A DNA stretch of 64,000 nt from Caryophanales bacterium UBA743 (GCA_002297365.1 DBKT01000004.1:62001-126000); one strand, 5' to 3'; positions 48,890-58,644 are shown, numbered from the stretch's first letter. A program made the numbers and translations. Notes: generated from the sequence alone by a model not told the origin.

Positions 48890-49794
48890 TGAAATCTTTT
48901 CTCTATCTTGTAAAAAGAAACATAAAAGTATTCTTCACCGACAAAGGCATGCTTTTCACCTCTATGATCACGCCGGTGATTCTTCTCGTTTTATATGGCA
49001 CTTTCTTAGCTCAAGTTTATAAAGATTCCTTCGCTCTGTCCATGAAGGGTTTTGGCTTCACACTCGATGAGACCTTGACGAATGCCGTGGTCTCTGGCGA
49101 AATCGTCTCTTCTCTTCTGGCGGTTTGCTGCGTCACCGTTTCCTTTTGCTCAAATACCCTTATGGCCGAAGACAAAGTAAGGAAAATCATCGATGACTTT
49201 TTGGTTTCGCCAGTCAAGAAATGGGTTTTGCAGCTCTCTTATTTCTTTTCCACTTGGTTTTCTACTTTGATTGTGAACTTTTTGGCATTTGGGGCATGCT
49301 TGATTTATGTTGCGATCACAGGATGGTTTTTATCTGTTTCGGATATTTTCCTTCTTCTAAGCGACATTCTTCTCCTTTCCGCTTTCGGAAGCGCTTTTTC
49401 TTCGGCGATCAATTTCTTTCTTACCTCGCAAGGACAGATTTCGTGTGTCGGAACCATTGTCTCAGCCGGCTATGGTTTCGTCTGCGGGGCCTATATGCCT
49501 TTGGCTTCTTTGTCGGAAGGTTTGCGTAACGTCTTTATGTTCCTTCCTGGAACGTATGGCACTTCCTTATTCAGGAACCATGCTTTAAGAGGGGCTTTAT
49601 CCGAACTTCAGGAGAAACATAATCTTCCTAATGATGCTATAGACAAGATCAAAGCTTCAATGGACTGCAATATTAAATTCTTTTCCTATGATGTTCCTCT
49701 TTGGTCGATGTATCTTGCTTTATCCATTGGGATTGTTCTTTTCTTGGCGATATATATAAGCTTCAGCATGCTTAAAAAGAAGAAAAGGAATTAA
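48889..49794 (+). CDS. ABC-2 type exporter permease
   Basis: This 301-residue protein has the ABC-2 layout. An N-terminal amphipathic stretch and first helix (about residues 20-45) are followed by an external loop of about 40 residues and then five further helices. The EDKVRKIIDDFLVSPVKKW segment (about 88-106) is the conserved cytosolic coupling region between helices 2 and 3. It works with the upstream ATPase (one-base overlap). The gene ends at a non-coding region before the surface-protein promoter. Confidence 0.92.
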   Translation: MKSFLYLVKRNIKVFFTDKGMLFTSMITPVILLVLYGTFLAQVYKDSFALSMKGFGFTLDETLTNAVVSGEIVSSLLAVCCVTVSFCSNTLMAEDKVRKIIDDFLVSPVKKWVLQLSYFFSTWFSTLIVNFLAFGACLIYVAITGWFLSVSDIFLLLSDILLLSAFGSAFSSAINFFLTSQGQISCVGTIVSAGYGFVCGAYMPLASLSEGLRNVFMFLPGTYGTSLFRNHALRGALSELQEKHNLPNDAIDKIKASMDCNIKFFSYDVPLWSMYLALSIGIVLFLAIYISFSMLKKKKRN

Positions 49795-50121
49795 TACTGC
49801 CGTCTTCTTCTTTTATAGAACAACTCCATAAAAACTTTCATACCGTTTGGCTTACTCCATGCCCTTGCAGAAAATGAGTGCAATAAATGCCAGTCATTTC
49901 TCTCTTGCTGAGATGCTGGAGTGGAGAATGGATGGAAGTTTTCTTTTTTCAAAACTATCAAATCGCACCTCTTTAGATTTGCATTGCCACAAATCTTTGC
50001 GGGTGGGCCTATTTCATTCCTGGTGAATCTATTGATTGGCTTATGCACATTTCCAGAACGAATAAAAAACGCTTTCATAATGAAATTATGTAAACGATTC
50101 ATAAAAACCGACGTGTTTGAT
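49795..50121. other. Non-coding region upstream of the collagen-like gene
   Basis: Frames are open on both strands (plus-strand continuation from 49921; minus 49791-50156) but neither resembles a protein family or has a good ribosome site. The promoter at 50122-50149 lies downstream of the plus-strand frame's ATG. I see no repeat or structured RNA. Confidence 0.5.
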
Positions 50122-50149
50122 TTGACTTTTCGATTCAGATTTTTAAAAT
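50122..50149 (+). promoter_or_regulatory. Promoter of the collagen-like surface protein
   Basis: TTGACT (50122-50127), a 16-bp spacer and TAAAAT (50144-50149) predict a start near 50156. That is just ahead of the ribosome site GGAAGGTGAG and the ATG at 50174. It fixes the real start region. Confidence 0.7.
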
Positions 50150-50173
50150 ACTTCAATCGGAAGGTGAGAAACT

Positions 50174-51969
50174 ATGAAAAAAAGTATATTGCTCTTGCTT
50201 GTATCTTAGGGGCTTCTGTCTTAAGCACCTCTATCGTTTTATCAGCTACAGCTCTTGCGTTTTCTGCCAATAATAAGACCATTGAAGGACCTAAGGGGGA
50301 CAAAGGAGACGAAGGACCTAAGGGGGACAAGGGGGACAAAGGAGATTCTGCCCTAACCGCTTGGTCTAATACCATTCTTCCTTCTGAAGGTGGCAAAGTT
50401 ATAGTGAATGTTGGAAGTGCGACTGTCGGGACGGATGTCACGTTCACTTTCATTCCGGACGAAGGCTCCAGACTTGTCTCAGCGGATGTTTACAAAGGTG
50501 GCGATTTAACGACTTACCATGTCGGAAGCGATGGTGAAATCGCTCATAACGCTTTGACTTTGCCTATGGTTGAGAATGGATATGTCGTCAAAGGCAATTT
50601 TGATAGCGATCCTGAAACTGGTTACCTTAATGGCGGCGATGGCTCTCGTGATTATCCATATCTTGTTGGCGAAGAGGATATTGATAAATTAAGCGATACG
50701 ATCAAAGCCAAAAACAAATCGAATACGTACGCTTATTACAAATTGGAAAAAGCCAACACGAAGATTACAAACTGGCCAATAGGATTATCCTATGGAAGAC
50801 TCTATGGAAGCTTTGATTTCAACGGCGCTTCTTTTGAAAACAGCAAGTCCTTTGTTTTTTGCTACATTCGCGGGACGGCGGAAAATCCTGGAAAGGTTTC
50901 TAATCTAACGATAAATAATCCAGGCGTTTCTTCCAATTTCGGTGCGGCTCTTGCTTATAGTCCTGATGGAAGCGTCACTGTCGAAAATGTTCATATTAAT
51001 GGCGGTACCGCTACTGGGTCTTATGGGGCGGGCTCCTTCTTCGGCATTATTCAAAAATCAGACAATTTGAATATGAGTGGGGTCAATACCATCGATTTCG
51101 TCAATTGCTCCTCCAGCTTGGATCTTACCGGCGCGGTGAATACGATTGCCGGCTTTGTCGGACCATATCGTATTTCGAGCGGAACCGAAACAGGTTTCAA
51201 AATGGTTATTAATGTTGATAAAAATTCTAAATATACCGGCAAATTGTCCTTTGTGAATCCTAGCTCCGCCGATTTGGATAATGAATCAGACTATGTTATA
51301 CCTGATGATTGGTACGGCCCAGTTTATGAGAATTGCGAAGTCAAAGTCGAAGATGCCGATAAATTAGAAAACGTGACTTCTAGAAAACGTGATGATTATC
51401 CAGATTACACGATTTATAACTATAAGAATTACGTCGCTTTGACTAAAACATCCATCTACAACACCACAGATGGGAAAGCAAAAAGCGATGCGAATGAATA
51501 TAAGACGGAAATCACTCCTTTCAAAACGGCTAAAGTCGATGGTGCCGTAAAAGCAACCTTTTCCATTACCGTTGGCGTCACTAAGAAAAATCTCGTCTCT
51601 ACGGTGCAGCTAGAAGAATTGACCGCGACTAAAACAGAAGATGGCAAAGAGTACTTTATCGGTGAGAAAGCCAAAACTTATAAGATTGGGTTAAATAATC
51701 ATTTCTTTGACCAAAACGGCAATGAAATCACCACGGATAAACCGGAATGGAACTTAACGGCATATGACAACGTAGTTAACTATGCAATCAGCGAAGATGG
51801 CAACTATTTGATGTTGCAAGGCCCTGCATCCAATGAATCCGCCTGGAAAAAGGAATTTGGGTTGTATGGAGCCGAAGGCCTGATTACTCAATATGATAAA
51901 AATGAGAACATCATTGGCCAAACAAGCATTTACTTTGCTGGCAAATCTTCCTTTGCCGATATTGACTAA
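50174..51969 (+). CDS. Collagen-like surface protein; start codon one base out of frame
   Basis: The long frame (50182-51969) encodes a signal or anchor segment (YIALACILGASVLSTSIVLS), a short Gly-X-Y collagen-like stretch (GPKGDKGDEG...GDKGDS) and a roughly 560-residue beta-rich region. That region includes YLNGGDGSRDYPYLVG and FNGASFENSKSF, like GLUG/adhesin-type beta-helix proteins. The promoter and Shine-Dalgarno (GAAGGTGAG) point to the ATG at 50174, but this ATG is followed by seven A residues and meets a stop after 11 codons. One more A, or a -1 shift in the A run, gives MKKKYIALAC and joins the long frame. A GTG at 50164 is the only in-frame alternative and is poorly placed. Cell-surface adhesion is inferred. 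Confidence 0.7.
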
Positions 51970-52056
51970 TAGCGGAAAGACGACCAGCATGGATATTTGC
52001 CAACGCATTTATGCTTATTCACCATTTCTTTATGTAAATTATCAAAGGGCTGAAAT

Positions 52057-53742
52057 ATGAAAATGAATTTAAAAAAAGATAAATTGTCTCGTTCCTTTCT
52101 TTGGTGCCTATTCTTTGGCGTTTGCGTTTTAGTATCTAGCTGCCTGTTAGATGCTTCCTTAATAAACTCCGGAATAATTGCCAACATCCTTCATTCTCTG
52201 CACATTCCTTCTGTCGATGCCGATTATCGCGGTTGGCTTGTCGTCCTATTTACAACGGTTTTGTCGTTAGGGAATTTCTACGCCATTCTCCTGGAGAGGA
52301 ATTTGGCTAAAAAACAAGGCAAAACCCTTTCTGACGATCGCTGGTTCACGATTAGCTTGGCCACGGGTCTTGGTCTTTTCATTTTAATGGTGCAAGTGGA
52401 TGTCTTATCATTGCTCCCTTTAACTATGGATAGTTTTAAGAATGCGATGATTTTCTTAGGAAGCAGCTATTTATTCGGCTTATTCATTTTTGTCGCTCTT
52501 TCCCTCGTCATTCTGGCAATCTATTACTTCTTAAGAAAAATCATTCAAGATAGCATCGATAAAGAGCTTTCCTTGGGTAACATTGCGGGTAATGCCGATA
52601 ACGAAAAGATAGAAGAAAAAGGAGAAGAAGAGGCTATGCAAACAAAAGAAGAAATTTTCCCAGGCTTATGCTATGTGGATTCTGAATTCGAGAATAAGAA
52701 ACCTTTGGAAATCAAAAACACGGAAATAAGCCTAAAGGATTTTGTTTCGCGCTTTAGACTTTATCTTGCCCAAGAAGAGAAATTATATTTCGAAGAAACT
52801 ATCTTGCGTGAATTTATCGCAGGCATGGCTTCGAGCCATTTAATTATCTTAGAAGGCCTTTCTGGCACTGGTAAGTCGTCTTTGGCTAGACATATCTCTT
52901 CCTTTATCGGCGAGCAATCCTATTTTGAATCCGTCCAGGCTTCTTGGCATGACAATACCTCCATTCTTGGCTATTACAACGATTTCTCCAAGAGATATAA
53001 GGAAACGGAATTCCTAAAGAGATTATATGAGTTCACCTATCGTCCGAATGAAGTCAACATTATGGTCTTAGATGAAGTCAACATCTCCAGGATCGAATAT
53101 TATTTCGCGGATTTCCTTTCTATTTTGGAATATCCTGCGGACTTATGGAAAGTAAAGATCATGGAACTTCCTTTTGGTTTCGTTCCGCCTCATCATCTTC
53201 AAAATGGCTTTGTGAGGATTCCGAATAACACTTGGTTCATCGGCACCGCGAATAAAGATGATTCGACTTACACCATTACGGATAAGGTTTATGACCGTGC
53301 CATTTCCATTTCCTTTAACAACATCAACACCCCGTTTGAAGTAAAAGAGGAAATCAAGCCGTTAAACATCTCTTTTGATTATTTGAACGGCTTATTCGAT
53401 GAAGCCAAAAACAACAAAGCCAACCAGCTCAGCGATAAAGATATCGAAACCTTCCAAAAGATTACGAACTATATTTATGAAACTTTCGATATCGCCTTCG
53501 GTAACCGTGTTTGGAATCAAATCGTCACCTTCGTCCCTGTCTTTATCGCTTGCGGAGGCACTAAGCTGGAAGCTTTGGATTTCTTGTTAGCGAGAAAATA
53601 TCTCTATAAGCTGCAAGGAAGATATGAAAGCTATATCAAACCCGGCGTTTTGAACTTACAGAACATGATTAGGGCGAGCTATGGCCAAAATAGCTTTAAA
53701 CAAACTGACAGGTTATTAAACAACATTCTTCGTAAATTATAA
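52057..53742 (+). CDS. Membrane-anchored McrB-like AAA+ ATPase
   Basis: This 561-residue protein has four membrane helices (about residues 13-32, 60-78, 100-122 and 130-158), then a Glu-rich linker (about 180-198). The AAA+ core has Walker A LEGLSGTGKSS (about 265-275), Walker B IMVLDEVN (about 335-342) and a sensor-1 region WFIGTANKDDSTYTITDKVYDRA. McrB-like GTPases have a similar MNTADRS region. This relation is by pattern only. The core is closest to the MoxR/McrB branch that partners DUF2357/McrC proteins. The next gene follows 2 bases later. It may be a membrane-tethered motor of an McrBC-related system. It starts 88 bases after the collagen-like gene with no terminator between. Confidence 0.78.
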   Translation: MKMNLKKDKLSRSFLWCLFFGVCVLVSSCLLDASLINSGIIANILHSLHIPSVDADYRGWLVVLFTTVLSLGNFYAILLERNLAKKQGKTLSDDRWFTISLATGLGLFILMVQVDVLSLLPLTMDSFKNAMIFLGSSYLFGLFIFVALSLVILAIYYFLRKIIQDSIDKELSLGNIAGNADNEKIEEKGEEEAMQTKEEIFPGLCYVDSEFENKKPLEIKNTEISLKDFVSRFRLYLAQEEKLYFEETILREFIAGMASSHLIILEGLSGTGKSSLARHISSFIGEQSYFESVQASWHDNTSILGYYNDFSKRYKETEFLKRLYEFTYRPNEVNIMVLDEVNISRIEYYFADFLSILEYPADLWKVKIMELPFGFVPPHHLQNGFVRIPNNTWFIGTANKDDSTYTITDKVYDRAISISFNNINTPFEVKEEIKPLNISFDYLNGLFDEAKNNKANQLSDKDIETFQKITNYIYETFDIAFGNRVWNQIVTFVPVFIACGGTKLEALDFLLARKYLYKLQGRYESYIKPGVLNLQNMIRASYGQNSFKQTDRLLNNILRKL

Positions 53743-53744
53743 TT

Positions 53745-55136
53745 ATGATTAACGATTTTTTAATTAACACTTTAGGAAAAATGAAGGACTCATTAAAAGG
53801 TTCTTCTTTTTTGAAAGCTATTAAAAACGGTGACATACCTTTATCTACCATTTATAGTGAGGTTGAATTGAAAATTAGGCTTGATGAACTTTTTATTTGC
53901 CTGGAAAAGATTCTAAGCATAGCCAATAAGCCGCATTTCCAATCCAGCAAAGAAGACGTTATAAAATTAAGCGTAAGCGCATCCGCCATTTCTTCCGATC
54001 AATTCTTAAAAACCATCAAGCAGCCCTCGTTGTGGAGAGAAAACGACAATGGCGTTTATCCTGAGAAAGTCTATACTTCGGAAAAAACCGAAACCATAAA
54101 CATTTATGAGAATCGTTTTATCATTTTGCTCTTATCGAAAATAGTTGACGAGGTCACCTTCATAAATCAGGAATACAATTCCAACCATCAAGCCCTTATC
54201 TCAAGAATGACATCAAAGAGCTTAACCTTTGAGTCCACCAGCCCCTTCTCCTATTTCGATTTCTTGGAATTCCCATATGATTTTAAGATTTCAAGTCCTA
54301 AAAACGACAATGAATTGGAATCGAAGCTCTTAAAAATCCAAAGCATGATAGCGGTGATCAAACAAACCAATTTCTATTGCCTTTTATCTAAGCTTCCTCC
54401 TATTGAATTCATTAATCCAACCAATATTTTGATACACGAATTGTCGTATAACTATTGTTACAAATTCTACGTAAAAAACTTTTTGAACAAAACGGAAAAT
54501 AACGACAACCTTTATTACGATTTCGTCATATTGACTTTGCTTAGCGTCTTGCCATTCCCCGTGGACGATAAAAGAGTGAATCTCAGATTCGATGAATATG
54601 ACAGGCTTCGTTTTGAGCCATCAAGAGTTAAAATCGGCAATGTTATCCTACGGCTCTCAGAAGATAAAAAAGGCCTCGGCTTTATCCTCAATACGCTTAT
54701 TGCCGATAATGGTGGCAAGATCATTGACTATTCTACTTATTACTTATTGGTTAGCAAAAATTACAATAGCGAGAATATGGCGATTATCAATAACGCCCTA
54801 AGAGAGAAACAAAATAGATTTGATGATTGCTTTATCATAACTTTAAACAACACCACCTTAAACCAAGATCACATTTTGAATATAAGGTTCTCCAATAATA
54901 GCTTTAAGCTCATTTGGGAGAATTTCGTTAAACAAATGACATTCTTCATAGATGTGGAGGATGATTCCTATTATTTGAATAATTGCCCTGTCTGCGGCAG
55001 CGATTTAATCATCAAAGGCAATCAAGAAAAGGTTTGCTTCACCTGCAAGAGCCATTTCCATTTAACTGACATTGGCGGTAAAAAGCGGTTGTGGGTGAAT
55101 AGTTTCTTCAAAAAAGATTATTCAAAAGAAGCGTAA
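53745..55136 (+). CDS. DUF2357/McrC-like protein with C-terminal zinc ribbon
   Basis: In this 463-residue protein the segment SEKTETINIYENRFIILLLS (about residues 108-127) matches the ET-x-x-x-ENRF hallmark of DUF2357 proteins, which accompany McrB-like ATPases in place of classical McrC. The C-terminus has a zinc ribbon (CPVCGSD...CFTCKSH, about residues 418-438). I cannot find a PD-(D/E)xK nuclease motif, so cleavage activity is doubtful. It starts 2 bases after the ATPase stop without its own ribosome site, so translation is coupled. Role in defence or surface biology is inference. Confidence 0.7.
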   Translation: MINDFLINTLGKMKDSLKGSSFLKAIKNGDIPLSTIYSEVELKIRLDELFICLEKILSIANKPHFQSSKEDVIKLSVSASAISSDQFLKTIKQPSLWRENDNGVYPEKVYTSEKTETINIYENRFIILLLSKIVDEVTFINQEYNSNHQALISRMTSKSLTFESTSPFSYFDFLEFPYDFKISSPKNDNELESKLLKIQSMIAVIKQTNFYCLLSKLPPIEFINPTNILIHELSYNYCYKFYVKNFLNKTENNDNLYYDFVILTLLSVLPFPVDDKRVNLRFDEYDRLRFEPSRVKIGNVILRLSEDKKGLGFILNTLIADNGGKIIDYSTYYLLVSKNYNSENMAIINNALREKQNRFDDCFIITLNNTTLNQDHILNIRFSNNSFKLIWENFVKQMTFFIDVEDDSYYLNNCPVCGSDLIIKGNQEKVCFTCKSHFHLTDIGGKKRLWVNSFFKKDYSKEA

Positions 55137-55187
55137 CGAAAAACCAATGCCGAAATTCAAGGCTTTGCAACCCGGCTTTTCCAAAAT

Positions 55188-55210
55188 AAAAAATCCCAGA
55201 TCCCCTGGGA
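55188..55210 (-). terminator. Terminator downstream of tRNA-Glu, possibly bidirectional
   Basis: TCCCAG and CTGGGA pair across a short loop. On the minus strand they run into TTTTTTA, and on the plus strand into a weaker CTTTAT. Confidence 0.75.
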
Positions 55211-55312
55211 CTTTATGATTTAACCGCGCTTACTGATAAGGAGATGGATTAACTTTGATAAATCGCGAAGTCAAAGTGGTTCCAACAAGAATAAGTTCGG
55301 CAATAATCGAAA

Positions 55313-55388
55313 TGGTGACCCAGCCGGGAATCGAACCCGGGATTCAACCTTGAGAGGGTTGCGTCTTGAACCGCTTGACCACAGGGCC
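55313..55388 (-). tRNA. tRNA-Glu (CTC)
   Basis: The 76-base minus-strand cloverleaf has acceptor GGCCCTG/CTGGGTC (one T-T mismatch), anticodon stem CAACC/GGTTG with loop CTCTCAA (anticodon CTC), T-arm CCGGGTTCGATTCCCGG and encoded CCA. Confidence 0.92.
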
Positions 55389-55532
55389 GCACGAACTATT
55401 TAAGCATGATTTTCTCTTTCTTTCAAGATTTATGGAAAAATCCCTGAAGAAATTGTAAAATACTCTCTATGAGTGGGGAAAAGAAATATTTTAATGATGC
55501 TCTGATTTTCCGGGGGGGGATTTTATAGAGTC

Positions 55533-55538
55533 TATAAT
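55533..55538 (+). promoter_or_regulatory. -10 box for a leaderless GGDEF mRNA
   Basis: TATAAT ends 7 bases before the ATG at 55546. GGAG directly before the ATG would lie upstream of or at the predicted start site and so may not serve as a ribosome site. A run of eight G residues lies at 55511-55518. Confidence 0.55.
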
Positions 55539-55545
55539 ACCGGAG

Positions 55546-56808
55546 ATGCTGCGCTTCTATCTTTCGAAAAATCCAACAAGCGCATTAGCTGTTTACCATT
55601 TTAAAGACAGCCGTTTTTCCTTCGTTGATGGAAATGATTCTTTTTCTTCGTTTTTTGGCGAAGACATCTCTCATTTTCCCGAAGCGTTTGTATCGGAGAA
55701 GCATCTTTGTCCTGGTGACAAATCTTCTTTTTTGAGTTTTTTCAAGAATCTTGAAACGGCAGAAGAGGAAACCTCCCTTTCTTTTTCTTGCTATTTGCCT
55801 TCTGGCAGTCGGAAGCTTTTCGAGATTATCGCCAAAAAAGAAAAGGACTTCTCCATTCTCTTGATTAACGATAAGACGGAAAGTCGAAGCAAAGCTAGAA
55901 AATTCCAACTCTATCAAGCCGTTGTATCAGAAAGATCGCTTGCTTGCTTGGAAATCGATTTGATTGATAATTTCGCGATCCTTACCGGCGGAAAAGAGAA
56001 GGACCGCATTTGGGGAACGAATCGGGATGAAATGTATTACACGGAGTTCCTAAATCATTTCTTATCCTTGATAGATGATGATGAGGAAAGAGAAAACGCA
56101 AAAGAGCAGTTTAGCCTTCAAAGCCTCATTAATAGCTATAAGCACGGTCAGAAAGACGTGGGGATTATTTTCTCTTCTTTGAACTTTCTAAAAGGGAAAA
56201 AATGCCGCGCTTTGAACCAGCTTGTGGTGAATTCTCAAAATGGGCATATATGTTCTATTTTCAGCGTCATCAACGTCTCTCCCTTCTATTCGAAGATCGA
56301 GGAGCTAACGGTTATCGCCGACACCGATCCTTTGACGAAACTTTATAACCGTTACGCATTTGAGAAAAAGACAAAACCCTTTTTCGAAGATGGGGACACC
56401 CATGTTCTTCTCTTAATGGATATCGATAATTTCAAAGACATCAATGACCAATATGGCCATATGATGGGCGATAAAGGGCTATGCCTTCTTGCCAACCTCT
56501 TAAACAAGACTTTTGGAGAAAGGGGGATAGTGGGCCGTTATGGCGGTGATGAATTCCTTATCGTTTTAAAAGACGGTTCCGACTTTCTCAAAACAAAGAA
56601 AACCGTTCAGCATTTCCAAGAAGAAATCAAAGAAGTTTTCCATAAATCGGGCCTTCCTTTCGATGCGACCGTTTCTTGCGGAGCCACTTTCTTTGGCAAA
56701 AGGGCGCGTAAATCCTACGAAACGGCTTTCCGCGAAGTGGATAAAGCTCTTTATTTTGCTAAATCCTGCGGAAAGAATTATGTCTTCTTCTATGAGATAA
56801 ACGATTAA
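55546..56808 (+). CDS. GGDEF diguanylate cyclase with N-terminal sensory region
   Basis: In this 420-residue protein the N-terminal 240 residues form two PAS-like segments without clear ligand motifs (for example VYHFKDSRFSFVDGNDSF). The GGDEF domain (about residues 260-418) has DPLTKLYNRYAFE, VLLLMDIDNFKDINDQYGH and the intact active site RYGGDEF. The RxxD inhibitory site is not visible. The enzyme should make c-di-GMP from GTP in the cytosol, as there are no membrane helices. No c-di-GMP phosphodiesterase or PilZ protein is in the window. The gene is monocistronic. Confidence 0.92.
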   Translation: MLRFYLSKNPTSALAVYHFKDSRFSFVDGNDSFSSFFGEDISHFPEAFVSEKHLCPGDKSSFLSFFKNLETAEEETSLSFSCYLPSGSRKLFEIIAKKEKDFSILLINDKTESRSKARKFQLYQAVVSERSLACLEIDLIDNFAILTGGKEKDRIWGTNRDEMYYTEFLNHFLSLIDDDEERENAKEQFSLQSLINSYKHGQKDVGIIFSSLNFLKGKKCRALNQLVVNSQNGHICSIFSVINVSPFYSKIEELTVIADTDPLTKLYNRYAFEKKTKPFFEDGDTHVLLLMDIDNFKDINDQYGHMMGDKGLCLLANLLNKTFGERGIVGRYGGDEFLIVLKDGSDFLKTKKTVQHFQEEIKEVFHKSGLPFDATVSCGATFFGKRARKSYETAFREVDKALYFAKSCGKNYVFFYEIND

Positions 56809-56963
56809 TGCCATTTGTCAAAAACGTTTCCTGGCCTCTTTAAGAAACGAAAGAGAGAAAAGCCAATAAATGGATGAAAACTCTCCAATCGTTTAAGGAA
56901 AGGCCTTTTTAAGGCTTCCTTTGCCCTTTATAGGCTATAGAAGAAATAAAATTGGGCCATTAA

Positions 56964-58388
56964 TTAATTATCAGAACGGGAGAAGCCGTTTTTCATAGCC
57001 ATAGAGGCGACGTAGACTAAATTGTTGAGGACCTTCTGCGTTTCCTTTTCTGCCATATCCGCAAGCGCCTGATTCGCCTCCTCGAGAAGAGAAGGATCTT
57101 TTAAATCGTCATATTTATTCAAAATGGCCCTGGCTTTGTTCATCACGGAGTTTTGGTAACGCTCAATATGAATGGAAGAAGAATTGAAGTGCGGATCGGA
57201 CAAAACCCCAAGCAAACGGGATGCCCAATAGAAATTATCGGTATTCACATTCATCGTGGTGTTTCCGAAATAGGAAGGAATCCTCTTCACATTCGCATAT
57301 AAGGGGACAAAGGCGTTAAAAACATTCGAGCCGAAGGCGACCCATTCAACGCAGGCTAATTCCGAAGGGAGGTCATTCCGTATTTCCAAACATCCTAAGA
57401 AAGACGTTCTCGAAATGCCAATCGGGCGATAGATGCCTTTCCTTGGGTCGTTTATTTTGCTATAGGGGTCATATGGAGTTCCTTGATAATGAGAAGAAAG
57501 GATGTATTTGACATCCTCAATGGTAATTTTTCTTTCGGGGATTAAGGACCATGGCAAATCATCGTCTTCGGGAGAGAAATCGGGATCGGTTCCATCAAAA
57601 GAGAAAGTGCGTGGGTTAAAATAGCGCGCCATATACCAGGCTCTTGGAGTGTTATACACGTGATCGGAATCGTCATGTGACCCAAAAGAGAGACGCGGAT
57701 TGAACTCCTCGTTCTTTTGATTCAAATCCAAATGATATTTACGGATAAAGTCTTTTAAATCGGAGGAACACATGTATTCTTTTTGATTCACGTAGGCGTC
57801 ATCGAAATCAAAATGGTCCAAGCCAAATTGGTTAGGCATCATAACATAGACATCATCTGGTACCCTTCTTGCAATCCAATGGTGCCCTCCAATGGTTTCC
57901 AGCCACCAGATTTCATCATGGTCCGAAAAAGCGATTCCGTTAGGCTCATAGGTGCCGTATTGCTCTAAGAGCTTTCCTAAACGGACGACACCTTCTTTGG
58001 CGGAATGGATGTAAGGCAAAACCAAGAGAACCAATTCCTCTTCGCCAAGGCCGTTACTCACGTAAGGATCGGCCCCTAAAACTCGGGAATTGGTGGTGAT
58101 AGTCTCGGTCGCGGACATTCCGACATTCGCGGCATTAAAACCGGCTGCCGGCCATACGCCTTCGGTTGGATCGACGTTTGGCATCATCGTATAACGCATC
58201 GGATTATCGGGCAATTCGATGACAAAGGCAGAGCTTTTTGCCTCATAGTGGCGGGGTTGTTTGCTTGGGTCGACGACGACCATCTTTTTCACATGGAAGG
58301 AGCCAGAAGGGGAATCGTCATTCCTAGCAACGATTGTGCTTCCGTTATAGGACGCTTTTTTCCCGACTAATATTGTTGTGCACGCCAT
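56964..58388 (-). CDS. C69-family dipeptidase (PepD type)
   Basis: This 474-residue protein has the family N-terminus MACTTILVGKKASYNGSTIVARNDD. The catalytic nucleophile is the cysteine at position 3, exposed after removal of the N-terminal residues. WPAAGFNAANVGMSATET, WWLETIGGHHW and SRTSFLGCLEIRNDLP follow the same order as lactobacillus PepDA. It is an Ntn-hydrolase that cleaves a broad range of dipeptides in the cytosol, with no signal peptide. An AGAGGTTATTTCTT ribosome site precedes it. It stands alone. Confidence 0.95.
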   Translation of the reverse strand: MACTTILVGKKASYNGSTIVARNDDSPSGSFHVKKMVVVDPSKQPRHYEAKSSAFVIELPDNPMRYTMMPNVDPTEGVWPAAGFNAANVGMSATETITTNSRVLGADPYVSNGLGEEELVLLVLPYIHSAKEGVVRLGKLLEQYGTYEPNGIAFSDHDEIWWLETIGGHHWIARRVPDDVYVMMPNQFGLDHFDFDDAYVNQKEYMCSSDLKDFIRKYHLDLNQKNEEFNPRLSFGSHDDSDHVYNTPRAWYMARYFNPRTFSFDGTDPDFSPEDDDLPWSLIPERKITIEDVKYILSSHYQGTPYDPYSKINDPRKGIYRPIGISRTSFLGCLEIRNDLPSELACVEWVAFGSNVFNAFVPLYANVKRIPSYFGNTTMNVNTDNFYWASRLLGVLSDPHFNSSSIHIERYQNSVMNKARAILNKYDDLKDPSLLEEANQALADMAEKETQKVLNNLVYVASMAMKNGFSRSDN

Positions 58389-58644
58389 AAGAAATAACCT
58401 CTTTTCTAACTATGCAAATTTTAAGGTTTCTTCTCTTCTTTTTCACGAAAAATGATGGATATGGCATCTTTTTCCTCTTTTTCATCCAAAAAAGAGAGCG
58501 CGGAAAGCCAAAAAGCAAATTAAAGAAGCTTAACTTAGATGCTATTAACTAGGAAGAAATATAAAAAACGGAAAAAAATCATCCCTATGGAAATCTATCG
58601 TCTAAAATATAAGCGGTTAAAAAAGACAAACGGAGGAAAACGAT

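Noticed and set aside
49791..50156. 121-residue minus-strand frame
   Set aside because: It has no recognisable family and no ribosome site, and it overlaps the promoter of the surface-protein gene.
49921..50173. Long N-terminal extension of the collagen-like protein
   Set aside because: The promoter at 50122-50149 lies inside it, it has no ribosome site, and it places the signal peptide in the middle of the protein.
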